From Rhynchopus euleeides (taxonomy: Eukaryota > Euglenozoa > Diplonemea > Diplonemida > Diplonemidae): a stretch of DNA of 64,000 nt. The stretch spans positions 248,001-312,000 of the forward strand of contig OY723281.1 in the NCBI GenBank assembly GCA_963210315.1. Direction: 5' to 3'. This document shows, in pieces, positions 33,192-42,501 of the stretch; positions within the stretch are counted from its first letter, which is position 1; each line of letters begins with the position of its first letter. A program made the position numbers and the translations under genes. The notes beneath the pieces are model-generated. The model saw only the letters and a program-made list of their open reading frames with translations, was not told the DNA's origin and did not search any database.

Positions 33192-34772
33192 CGCGAAAGC
33201 CACCATTTGGCTGGAGTCCGACAGAAGCCGCTGCACCGAGCAATACGAACGTGTGTCAACTGTGGCAGGTCACGGTCCGGTTGATCTCCGCCGCGCCCGC
33301 CTGGACGATATCTAACCACAGAACAGATGTCACCCCTTCTTACGTGGGAAACGTTCACGCAGGTACTGAGGATGAACAAATGGAGAGTTCAATGGAGAGT
33401 TTTTCACCCCACTCCCTCCTGGCGAGGCGCAATGTGCTACCGAACTACTCTCGCGGCACGCAGCAAGGAAGCGTTCAGGCGCTCATCACCTTGATGACGA
33501 GAATCCGAAGGCGAGAGGTCAGCAACACGAACGTGAACATACAGCAAAGCTGCAAAACTCCCCTATCATGTACCGAAGCCGGTTTTTTCGGCACCGCAAC
33601 AGATTGACTGTTTTCCAACCGAAGTACGACAGTCGAGGGCGTTTTCTGAACAACACGCGTCGTATTGGACACTGACACAACCCACAGCGGCCCCGCGCCA
33701 TGGGCGACAAGGGACTGGACATTTTGTTCCCGTTATGGGTGCTGAGTCGAAAATTTCCGGGACAATCCGCAGCGCACCCACCGCGGAGGCCGAAACCCGC
33801 AGAGGTGAAAGAAGACACGACCTGTTACGTCCAGCCCGATGCGCAGCTCAAAAATCGGAGAGTGACCGACCCCATCGCGAACACAGATACGTAAGCTCCC
33901 CATCTTCCCCGAAAAGAGGGCCTCCCCAACCGCCGGAGTTTTTTCTCGAGGCGCCGGGCGTCATCTCACCGACACCCCTCCCCGTACCGACGGGAGGAGG
34001 TTAAGGTGTTGACCGTGTTGGTGAAAGCCGACCCTGAAGAACTGCGAGCCTCCACGGGTTAACAAGAGGAACGAACGGCGGCGGATGGGGGTTTTATCGA
34101 ACGACGCCCGAAGGCAAAAATATATCATGGTAGTCCTGAGATGCGACTCCCAAGGTGCATGTACCCATACGTCACATCCTCGACAACGACTGGGTCGTCG
34201 CGCCTGACTTCGGTACAGGTGTATGGGACGGCCCTATCGCGCCGAAAGGGCAGCACATCGGATTATCAACTTCATCATGTCCCGGCAAGCACTGGCCACC
34301 TTCACCAGCTTCATGGGGCGCCACCAGTCACCGGGTCGACGCAACGGTTTCCAGCGCTAGGCTTCGAGCTCGACCTCACCACCGTTTTTCCGGTCCGCAC
34401 CAAGTGGGCACGCTCATCAGGCGACAGACGACGCAGACCACAGCGTCAGCAGGGTTCTCGACATACGAAGGTTCAACGACCGAGTCCAAGCCCTTATCTA
34501 CAGCGCGGATCTGACCGACACCCGCGGGCACAGAGCCCCAGAAGCACATGGCGTTTGCGCTACTTCGAGGCCGGCGTCTAGCAGGACACCGTCTTCGACC
34601 GCAGCAATACCCTCGACAGGTACGAAAGCCTGAGATGTGAAGGATCCGGCGCCCCCATCGCGGGGGCGCCCATGGCCGCACAGCGAGCCGACTCCTCACG
34701 CGAAGGACAGTGACTACAACAGCCGTACCCTCTCTTCCTAAAATTAAGCGCTTCGCGTCCCTGAGGGTCCTG
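33192..34772 (+). repeat. Second copy of the 1-1580 segment
   Basis: Nearly identical to 1-1580. The observed differences are single bases and a 1-bp indel near 33402, which argues for a recent common source. The same weak open frames (34141-34581 and others) are kept in both copies. Confidence 0.85.
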
Positions 34773-34870
34773 GGTGGAAGCGGTCAACAAAACATTTTTC
34801 TTCGTTCCATTTTTGTGTTTCCATAGCGCCAAGTAAGATATCGACAGAAGGACGTCTAGTACGCGTATTT
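34773..34870 (+). repeat. B1 repeat
   Basis: 98-bp repeat matching 35041-35138 and 1581-1678. It is followed without spacer by A2. Confidence 0.8.
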
Positions 34871-35138
34871 ATACCATCCAAAACACAGCGCAGCATTGTG
34901 TATAGGAGGAAATACGATACTAGAAAGGACTGGCGTCATCACCTCTGTCATGTTTCCCTTTCTTCGTGCTCCACCACACCTTCTGTACTTCAGACAACAC
35001 AAACACACAATAGCCGGTCGTGAGATTTGTGCAGAGGAGTGGTGGAAGCGGTCAACAAAACATTTTTCTTCGTTCCATTTTTGTGTTTCCATAGCGCCAA
35101 GTAAGATATCGACAGAAGGACGTCTAGTACGCGTATTT
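34871..35138 (+). repeat. A2-B2 repeat
   Basis: 268 bp equal to A (34871-35069) and B (35041-35138) overlapping by 29 bp. It could be the right-hand split repeat, or the scar of an element whose internal part was lost by recombination between the 29-bp words. Confidence 0.75.
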
Positions 35139-35418
35139 CAGGTTAGTGGTGAATGGGGTAAAATTGAACAACCTCATGTTGAGACCCCCCCCGATGGGTC
35201 TATCTCTTTTGCAAGTGTTCGTGGCGAGGATTCTGGGGGCAAAGTGGTGCATCCAGGAGGATGCTTTAAGCTGTTTCTACCAATACGGGGTCTCCCCCCA
35301 GGTTGCCTCTTTTTTTGGTTTAAGATTCGCCTCAAAAAGAAATGATTTCCACACGTTCGTCCTCAGAGTCCTCCCAATTTTTTTTTTCCCAATGGGGTGG
35401 AGTTGGGCCCCGTGCATC
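35139..35418 (+). pseudogene. RT of YR element, middle part
   Basis: It reads LVVNGVKLNNLMLRPPPMG, then KWCIQEDALSCFYQYGVSP, ASFFGLRF and FFPMGWSWAPCIAG. This is the DIRS-type RT pattern of a catalytic Asp-like strand, an FFGF-like strand and the P(M/F)GW.AP motif. The first catalytic position reads E-D rather than a clear D. The sequence ends at 35418, where a piece of the element's leader repeat begins, so palm motif C (YxDD) is absent. Confidence 0.65.
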
Positions 35419-36309
35419 GCCGGGGGTGTTCTGCGTTCGAAGAACACAAACTGTCGTTGCTACCTTCTCTCTTGAGATTCACTCGGTTGCATTAGTTTTT
35501 TTTTGAACACACACACCCAACCTTGGGCTTTTGCAAGAAAAGACGGCGAAGGACGTCTGACTTGGTGTGAAGCCTCAACGAAAAAACTCTTGGTGACGAA
35601 ATACACAAGTCTCCTGGCTGATGAAGGTGTGGTGGTGTGATGAGTGTAGAGCACGGAACGCCTCCTCAAAACCGATCCTGAAAAATTTCCTATAACATCT
35701 TGCAATGTCTTCGAAAAAAAGAAATACACGACAGGTCAGATCGCCCGTCCTTTCTCGACCTCGCGACTCCCCCCGACGCACCTGCGGTGCTCAAACAAGT
35801 TTGTGGTGTGCGCGTGGGGTGGTGCGCCGGCAATTCCGCTCTGCCGCGTCCTGGAATACCAGGGGTTTTGCGGAAATGCCTGTGGTGTGTGCGACAAAAC
35901 CCGGCAACCGCTGCGGTGGTGGGGGCGAGGCTGGGCCATTGCTCTGTCATGCTCATCCACGTCCCATACAGTATCAACACTCCAAGCAACGATCCCTGCA
36001 CTCAGGGTCTTCTCCTGTCATGTCAGGGTCTGGATGCTCTCCTGCCCATCTGCACATCCCTGATCTGTGCTCGTTCAGATGGTGCGAAGGCATGGGTGGT
36101 TGGGCGGTGCCCCTGACAGTCGTATGGGCTCGGGAGGAGGAGCGTATTCAAAGGGCCTCTGAAGGGAGAGTCCGCCACAAAGGTGGGGCGTGCAACATAG
36201 CAAAGCAAGGCACAGAGTGCAGGTCTGTCTGGCCGTTCGCCCCTCCCTCGCCCGGAGGGAGGGGAGAGGGGCGGAGGGCGTGTGTGTTCGTGGGGCCGGA
36301 TCGTCTTCC
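35419..36309. other. Leader-repeat fragment and unassigned DNA
   Basis: 35421-35460 matches 27340-27380 of the YR leader. The remaining sequence carries an open plus frame (35705-36445) without any domain. A word CATGCTCATCCACGTCCCAT near 35950 recurs near 36542, next to the SINE-like repeat. Confidence 0.45.
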
Positions 36310-36560
36310 CCCGCCCCCAACAAAGAGCGTCAACCCCACAACAATCTCCAACATCCAAAAGGCAGCGACAGACCTGCCCCAGGGTTGCCCCTTCGCCCCA
36401 TCTGCACACCCCCTCCCACACCACACCACCACCCCTGAGACTTAGGCTCCACCCCGCCCGTTGCGTTGCTTCCCGAACCCGGGTCTCCATACAGCAGGCT
36501 TGCATAACAAGGGCCGACGCCTTGATTGCCAATTGCTTTGTTATGCTCATCCACATCCCA
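36310..36560 (-). repeat. SINE-like repeat with tRNA T-arm/B-box-like word
   Basis: It shares 36312-36515 with 50749-50972. On the minus strand it contains GACCCGGGTTCGGGAAGC, close to a tRNA T-arm/pol III B box, preceded about 75 nt upstream by GGATGTGGATGAGCATAAC. The rest (GTTGACGCTCTTTGTTGGGG) is the repeat body. A tRNA-derived SINE is the best guess, but I cannot fold a full tRNA and see no target duplication. Confidence 0.4.
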
Positions 36561-36644
36561 TACACACCGGAGGGAGCACCATCTCATCAGCAGTTCGGCA
36601 GCAGAGTTGAGCAGGAGGCTGGCGGCAGTGGGTGTGGGGCGGTG

Positions 36645-37158
36645 TTTTTTTTTTTTTCATGTCGCTCCCGTTGGTCACTTCGCTGCTTTGAGTCAGCCAC
36701 GTGGCGGAAGCCGGACCGCAGGGAGGGGCGTTGCGCCCGTTGACGCCTCTCACTCCTCATGTGCCTTGAGTAGCTGCCAGGTGGGTCTGCTTTGAGGCGG
36801 GGAATCGCGTCAGGCCAAACAGCCACTGCGAGGACGTCTCCCCTAAAAGAAAAGAAAGAATGTGGGAAGGGGACGGGGGTGGGATGGGTGGGCAGCGCAA
36901 GCCGGAAGGAGCGCCTCCCATGGGGCGGAAGCTCACCCGACAGCATAAAATGCTGCGAAAACAACAAAAAAAGGGAAAATAAACCACGCACACCACAACA
37001 TCAATAAAACCAAAGCCGTGCAGAAAGGGCCCCTCCGCATATATGAAACAGGGCACACAGCGGAAAAAGAGTTACCAGAGCTTGCTTTAGTTTCCCCTCG
37101 GAGGAGGGTAATCACAGGGGGCGCCACGTGAAGGCAGCAAGTTGGATTTTATCCCCCC
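36645..37158 (-). mobile_element. Poly-A retroposon sharing the LINE-1 3' tail (copy 1)
   Basis: On the minus strand it runs from GGGGGGATAAAATCCAACTT to a terminal A13 (T13 at 36645-36657). The last 200 bp resemble 5797-5979 of the 3' UTR of the LINE at 2690-5992 (shared GGGGAGACGTCCTCGCAGTG and TGGCCTGACGCGATTCCCCG). The copy at 39955-40469 is nearly identical. It is a SINE or short LINE derivative mobilised by that LINE family. Confidence 0.65.
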
Positions 37159-38094
37159 TTTTTTTTTCCCTCTTGTGTCCCATGCCTTGTTTGCAGTGAT
37201 CGCATTGTTGGCCATCCTTGCTGTAGTTCGGCATGCCGCCCTTCCCACCTTCCCCCACCCCCTCCCCGGCGGTTTTGCTCTCCGTGTGGTTTGGTGGTAC
37301 TGGTGAGCCATCTGGGGAAAGAACCTTGACAATCCCGGGCCGGCAGTACGTTCGTCACCCCCACGGGCTCGGCCGGTTTCTAAACCTTTAGGCAATCTAC
37401 GTCCGCAGGCCAAGAACCCGGTGTGCAGATGCACGTTGGGAGCCCCCTGAAGTCCGCACACGCCCTCTCTGAGTAGTCCCCGACCAAGCGCTGGCCTCTC
37501 TGACCGACTACCATGCCGCCGCAGGCCAAGAACCCGGTGTGCCGAAGCACGTTGGGAGCCCCCTGAAGTCAACACAGCACCCCGCCAGTGGCTCCAGCTG
37601 TCCCTCCCCATGTCAGAGTTGACGGAAAAAGGCGGACCCTCTTTTGTCCCAGTGCTCCGTGCTATGCACTGGGACCCCGTTGCCCAGGCGGACCAGCCTG
37701 GGGGAGCCCTCGGGGTGTGGGGTTGAGTTTTACGACTTCCCTAGGTCTTAGGTAGTTTAAGGTCGTGCCCAGGACCTGGTAGCAGAGGTAGGTTTTGCGG
37801 GACGCCAACCAGGGAGAGTTCCAACCAGGTGGAAGGCTGCAGAGAAGGGGCATCGTGAGGGAGGGGAGGGGAGGGGGTGGGGACCAGTGTGCAGAGAGAG
37901 CACTGCGTCAAGCATTTGCCATCTTCTCGTCTCAGATGCAAACGCACAGCTGCCTCCAAACAGAGAACAAGGGTGAGTACTGCCGCGTTGCAAGGCTAGA
38001 AAGGAAGAGAATGACAGAACACAACAAATACGCAAGCAGGTTGCAACACGACACCAAACACGAAGGCAGGGAACAGGGTGACGAGACACTGCAC
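37159..38094. other. Intergenic, with a local duplication and WD40 3' flank
   Basis: CAGGCCAAGAACCCGGTGTG followed by GCACGTTGGGAGCCCCCTGA occurs at 37407-37463 and again at 37522-37579. From about 37850 to 38094 lies the downstream flank shared by all WD40 copies (TCATTTGCCCTCTTCTCATC-type block, then ACACAACAAATACGCAAGCA), which here includes the likely 3' UTR of WD40-A. Confidence 0.5.
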
Positions 38095-39222
38095 TCAGGG
38101 TGAAACGGAAGACACAGCACACACAGAGACTGAAGTTTCGTTCGTTGGTGGGAAGACCCACCTCCCGCAGAGGCTGAGTGCAAGACCAAAACCCTTTGAG
38201 TCCACCTTCCCCAGACCCTCACCTGTGCTGAGGCGGTACAGTGTGGTGCTGGCCCAGCTTTGTACTGCAACAACATCACCTGGCTGTGACACAGCAAGTG
38301 AGTTGGGATAGTAGTCCAGTTGCACAGTACGCAGGCAGCTGAGGGAGGTTGTGCACCACACCTTGAGTGACTTGTCGACAGAGCACGACACCAGGTGCTG
38401 CTCGTCCTGAGTCAGGGCGATGCCCCTCACCCCACCAGTGTGCGCATCCAGGGTGTGTGTGTGTGTGAGGGTGCTGATGTCCCACACACGAATGGTCTTG
38501 TCTTTTGACCCGCTGAAGATCCGCGTGCCCGACACAGCAATGCTGTCAACAACCTCGCTGTGACCCTCCAGCACTGTGGCGCTCGGTGTGCCCTTCAAGT
38601 CCCACACACGCACTTTGCCTGATTTGTCTCCGGGCACCAGACGTCCGCAGTGTGTCCACACTGCACTGTACACGGGGTCGTTGTTGTGGTGCAGCATGCA
38701 CACCTCCTCCCAAGTTGAAGTCAGCCACACGCAGATGGTGCCGTCACGAGAGCACGTTGCCAACCACGTCCCACAGACAGAGAACGCTGTGCAATATATA
38801 GAAGTGTTGCCGTGTGTTAAGTCCGCCACCACAGCAGCGGTGGTGGTGTCAAACACAGTGATGTGCCCGTTGAAGTAACACACAGCACACAGCATCCCAC
38901 ACCTCGACAGTGTGATGCTGATAACGTCGTCGACATGGGTCGATGAGTAGACTGCGGGAGCCTTGACGATGGGCCAGCGTGGGACGAGCTGGACAGCACC
39001 CCCGTCCTCCAGACCCGTGTCGGCAACACGCTGTGCATCGTCCAGCTCCTCCTCACACCCTTCGATGTGTGCTGCGACGTTTTCAGCCTCACGGACTGGG
39101 TTGATAGAACCCGGGAACATCTCGTTGAGCGCATCCGCCTTCAGCCCGACCACGGTCCCGCCTTCCGGAACACCGACGACACAGCTGTCTCCGGTCTCGC
39201 GATGACGGACAGACACTTCCAT
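38095..39222 (-). CDS. WD40-A: ubiquitin-like domain plus seven-bladed WD40 propeller
   Basis: 375 codons. I chose the ATG at 39222 (MEVSVRHRETG) because this start is conserved in copies D and E; an upstream in-frame ATG at 39312 adds only a Pro/Ser-rich stretch. Residues 1-82 look like a ubiquitin-like beta-grasp (PEGGTVVGLKADALN, then TGLEDGGAVQLVP). Residues 90-375 form seven WD-type blades, each with D-x-(T/S)-(I/L)-x-V-W or a relative. No catalytic residues, signal peptide or membrane segment. A scaffold or recognition role is inferred. Loop residues differ from the paralogues at the same site in each blade (after GHS, GHT, HNN, LTHG and before the D of S-x-D-K). It is the most downstream of five copies; no intron is needed. 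Confidence 0.85.
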   Translation of the reverse strand: MEVSVRHRETGDSCVVGVPEGGTVVGLKADALNEMFPGSINPVREAENVAAHIEGCEEELDDAQRVADTGLEDGGAVQLVPRWPIVKAPAVYSSTHVDDVISITLSRCGMLCAVCYFNGHITVFDTTTAAVVADLTHGNTSIYCTAFSVCGTWLATCSRDGTICVWLTSTWEEVCMLHHNNDPVYSAVWTHCGRLVPGDKSGKVRVWDLKGTPSATVLEGHSEVVDSIAVSGTRIFSGSKDKTIRVWDISTLTHTHTLDAHTGGVRGIALTQDEQHLVSCSVDKSLKVWCTTSLSCLRTVQLDYYPNSLAVSQPGDVVAVQSWASTTLYRLSTGEGLGKVDSKGFGLALSLCGRWVFPPTNETSVSVCAVSSVSP

Positions 39223-39954
39223 GACTTTGGCGACCAATTGTTCAGGTCTTCTGGAGAATGTGGCGGTGTGTGCAGTGTGCGGTGGTGGGGATGGGGACCA
39301 AGAGGGTGGCAAAGTGGATCAACTGCGGTGACAAACTGACAGCCTGACACAGCGATGGCCTCAGTGGCCTTCGATGCTTTGACGGAGATGCAGCTCACCT
39401 CCATTTCGTAACCTGTCTCGTGAGTTTGAGGGGTCGCTTGGCGCATCAAACAGGAAGCCGGTGGCCACTGCTGATGCAGGAGGTTCCGAGCCAGACTACC
39501 CAACGGCCGTTGGTTTCAAAGCAGGGGCGCCCTGGGGACGGGGTGAGAGGAACGAGAAGCAGCGAGCCCCCTTACAGAGGGGTAGGGACAGCGTTAGAAA
39601 GGCAGGACGCCCAAGACGCTGACAGTCACACAAGTTGCAAGTCTTCCTCCTGGGGGCGGGACATCGGGCGCGACAAGGGCATCCGCCTCTCTCCTAACGG
39701 CAGATGGGACATGAGGGGGCAGGAAGGTGAACTTGGGGGAGGGGGTGTGGAGCAGTCTCCAGAAAAGAGCACTGCTTCACTCATTTGCCCTCTTCTCATC
39801 TCAGATGCAAACGCACAGCTGCATCCAAAGAGCAGGAGTCAGGTGGTGCTGCGAGATGGGCTTCGAGGCAAGAAAAGCAACACGGTGCAAAATAGTACTC
39901 CTTCCGCTGTATGAAGAGAAACACCCTGCCCAGCAACTGCAGTGAAGGAGATAC
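39223..39954. other. WD40 intergenic region
   Basis: It contains the upstream flank of WD40-A (GTGTGTGCAGTGTGCGGTGG, shared with copies D and E), a CCTCAGTGGCCTT segment shared with 47780-47805, and a truncated copy of the WD40 3' flank (39745-39830) without a WD40 gene. No separate gene seen. Confidence 0.5.
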
Positions 39955-40469
39955 TTTTTTTTTTTTTTCATGTCGCTCCCGTTGGTCACTTCGCTGCTTT
40001 GAGTCAGCCACGTGGCGGAAGCCGGACCGCAGGGAGGGGCGTTGCGCCCGTTGACGCCTCTCACTCCTCATGTGCCTTGAGTAGCTGCCAGGTGGGTCTG
40101 CTTTGAGGCGGGGAATCGCGTCAGGCCAAACAGCCACTGCGAGGACGTCTCCCCTAAAAGAAAAGAAAGAATGTGGGAAGGGGACGGGGGTGGGATGGGT
40201 GGGCAGCGCAAGCCGGAAGGAGCGCCTCCCATGGGGCGGAAGCTCACCCGACAGCATAAAATGCTGCGAAAACAACAAAAAAAGGGAAAATAAACCACGC
40301 ACACCACAACATCAATAAAACCAAAGCCGTGCAGAAAGGGCCCCTCCGCATATATGAAACAGGGCACACAGCGGAAAAAGAGTTACCAGAGCTTGCTTTA
40401 GTTTCCCCTCAGAGGAGGGTAATCACAGGGGGCGCCACGTGAAGGCAGCAAGTTGGATTTTATCCCCCC
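39955..40469 (-). mobile_element. Poly-A retroposon sharing the LINE-1 3' tail (copy 2)
   Basis: Near-identical to 36645-37158 (T14 at 39955-39968, other end at CCCCCC 40464-40469). The two flanks differ from those of copy 1, and I see no clear target duplication. The two copies bracket WD40-A. Confidence 0.65.
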
Positions 40470-40982
40470 TGGTGCGAGGTGCCAGGATACTCTTCGCTGA
40501 GCACACACTCCTCCGAGAAAGTCCTTCTTTCAAAGAGGTGAGGCGAAGGGGCAAACAGGAGGGGAGCGGCTGACAGAGAGAGGCTGTCCACAGACTCCTC
40601 AGGCACCACCGGAAGAAAGGAAGGGTGCACGGGGAAGAAGGGCGGGTGGGCGGTGGGGGAAAGGACAGGGGGAAGGGAGATGGCTTCCGCTGCTGACAGA
40701 GCGAAGGCCAAGTCTCAGGTGTGCACTGCAAAGGTGGAGAGGGGGGCTTCGTGAGGGAGGGGAGGGGGTGTGGAGCAGTCTGCAGAGAGAGCACTGCGTC
40801 AGTCATGTGACCTCTTCTCATCTCAGATGCAAACGAATCAGCTGCCTCCAAACAGAGCAGGGGTCAGGTCCGGCTGTGTTGCGGGCGAGAAAGGAAGAGA
40901 GTGCAGAACACAACAAATACGCAAGCAGGTGGAACACAACACCAAACACGAAGGCAGGGAACAGAGTGACGAGACACTGCAC
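40470..40982. other. WD40 intergenic region, B 3' flank
   Basis: A minus-strand open frame (40460-40711, MAFALSAAEAISLPP...) has no recognisable domain. From about 40740 the common WD40 downstream flank begins. Confidence 0.4.
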
Positions 40983-42063
40983 TCAGGGTGAAACGGAAGA
41001 CACAGCACACACAGTGACTGAAGCTTTGTTGTTCGTTGGTGTGAAGACCCACCTCCCGCAGAGGCTGAGTGCAACACCATCACCCTCTGAGTCCACCTTC
41101 CCCAGATACTCACCTGTGCTGAGGCGGTGCAGTCTGGTGCTGGCCCAGGTTTTCACTGCAACAACATCACCTGGCTGTGACACAGCAAGTGAGTTGGGGA
41201 AGTCGTCCAGTTGCACAGTACGAAGGCAGCTGAGGGAGGTTGTGCACCACACCTTGAGTGACTTGTCCTCAGAGCACGACACCAGGTGCTGCTCGTCCTG
41301 AGTCAGGGCGATGCCGCTCACCAACTCAGTGTGCCCATCCAGGGTGTGTGTGTGTGTGAGGGTGCTGATGTCCCACACACGGATGGTCTTGTCACCTGAC
41401 CCGCTGAAGATCCTCGTGCCCGACACAGCAATGCTGTGAACAACGATGCTGTGCCCCTCGAGCACTGAGGGGCTCTGTGTGCCCTTCAAGTCCCACACAC
41501 GCACTTTGCCGTTGAAGTCTCCGGACACCAGACGTCCGCAGTGTGTCCACGCTGCACTGAACACGCTGGTGTTGCAGTTGTGCAGCATGCACACCTCCTC
41601 CCAAGTTGAAGTCAGCCACACGCAGATGGTGCCGTCAGAAGAGCACGTTGCCAACCACGTCCCACAGACAGAGAACGCTGCGTTAGAAATAACCCCGTCG
41701 CCGTGTGTTAAGTTCACCACCACAGCAGCGGTGGTGGTGTCAAACACAGTGATGTGTCCGTTGTCCAGGGTGTGTGTGTGTGTGAGGGTGCTGATGTCCC
41801 ACACACGGATAGTCTTGTCAACTGACCCGCTGAAGATCCTCGTGCCCGACACAGCAATGCTGCGAACACCGATGCTGTGACCCTCCAGCACTGTGGCGCT
41901 CGGTGTGCCCTTCAAGTCCCACACACGCACTTTGCCTGATTTGTCTCCGGACACCAGACGTCCGCAGTGTGTCCACGCTGCACTGAGCACAGGGGCGTTG
42001 TTGTGGTGCAGCATGCACACCTCCCAAGTTGAAGTCAGCCACACGCAGATGGTGCCGTCAGAA
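40983..42063 (-). pseudogene. WD40-B: recombinant copy lacking the ubiquitin-like domain
   Basis: The WD40 frame is open but the N-terminal ubiquitin-like part and blade 1 are missing. Reading from 42063, it has blades 2-4 (SDGTICVWLTSTWEVC ... THTHTLD). It then jumps at a GT microsatellite (about 41765-41790) straight to the end of blade 1 (NGHITVFDTTTAAVV) and continues through blades 2-7 to a normal SVSP stop at 40983. The junction has the sequence expected from unequal recombination between two paralogues. The frame continues upstream to 42629 through unrelated sequence (the C copy flank in another frame), so no plausible start remains. It could still be expressed as a propeller-only protein. 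Confidence 0.7.
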
Positions 42064-42501
42064 GCGACGAGCTCAGAGTCTCGCAAGAAAGTCATAACCA
42101 GCAGAAAAAACTGTGGCGGCGATGGATGGAGATAGATCAGGAGAGGCGCCTGCAGCAGACCGCAGCAGGCTGCAAGAGGGGGGGGTGTGCGTGTGTGGTG
42201 ACCAAGCTTTGTGTGGGGAGGTCCTGGGGTGGGTGGGTGGGTGGGGGAGGGGGAATCGAGGGGCCTCGTCGCCGACCCGAATCTGGCTAATCTGAGGTCT
42301 GGAAGTGGCAGCCTTTGAGCAGTGCCTTCATCCCTTCCACCCATCCTCCCTCCCCGCTCTCCCCCCCACCTCACCGCATCTATGTATCCGGTCCTGCAGT
42401 GAGGCGAGAAAGGAAGAGAGTGACAGAACACAACAAATACGCAAGCAGGTGGAACACGACACCAAACACAAGGCAGGGAACAGGGTGACGAGACACTGCA
42501 C
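42064..42501. other. WD40 intergenic region
   Basis: A unique G-rich stretch (42110-42300) is followed by the common WD40 3' flank from about 42400 (AGTGACAGAACACAACAAAT). No gene. Confidence 0.5.

Larger units (their letters stand above)
29905..35138 (+). mobile_element. Split-direct-repeat element inserted in the RT
   Basis: Structure: A1 (29905-30103), internal (30104-34772), B1 (34773-34870), A2-B2 (34871-35138). A copies match each other and B copies match each other. A and B share 29 bp (GGTGGAAGCGGTCAACAAAA...), so A2-B2 equals A and B joined through this word. PAT/Ngaro-type YR retrotransposons have this arrangement. No intact ORF lies inside. The internal part is a tandem repeat array (30130-32520), unassigned DNA, and 33192-34772, which duplicates bases 1-1580. 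Confidence 0.7.
27259..35418 (+). mobile_element. Decayed tyrosine-recombinase retrotransposon, Gag-YR-RT order
   Basis: In order: leader repeat, Gag-like ORF (27437-28545), tyrosine recombinase (to 29462), and RT beginning at 29463. The RT is interrupted by a 5.2-kb insertion (29905-35138), resumes at 35139 and stops abruptly at 35418 at a piece of the leader repeat. The palm YxDD, RNase H and true 3' end are missing. Gag then YR then RT/RNase H is the order I know from VIPER elements of trypanosomes; DIRS and Ngaro usually place YR last. Confidence 0.7.

Noticed and set aside
32846..33607. 253-codon plus-strand ORF in the split-repeat element
   Set aside because: No domain recognised; the duplicate copy at window start differs by a 1-bp indel that breaks the frame.
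35705..36445. 246-codon plus-strand ORF
   Set aside because: It crosses a SINE-like repeat, has low-complexity composition and shows no domain.
36440..36560. True tRNA gene on the minus strand
   Set aside because: Only a T-arm-like word is good; the acceptor and anticodon arms do not pair convincingly.
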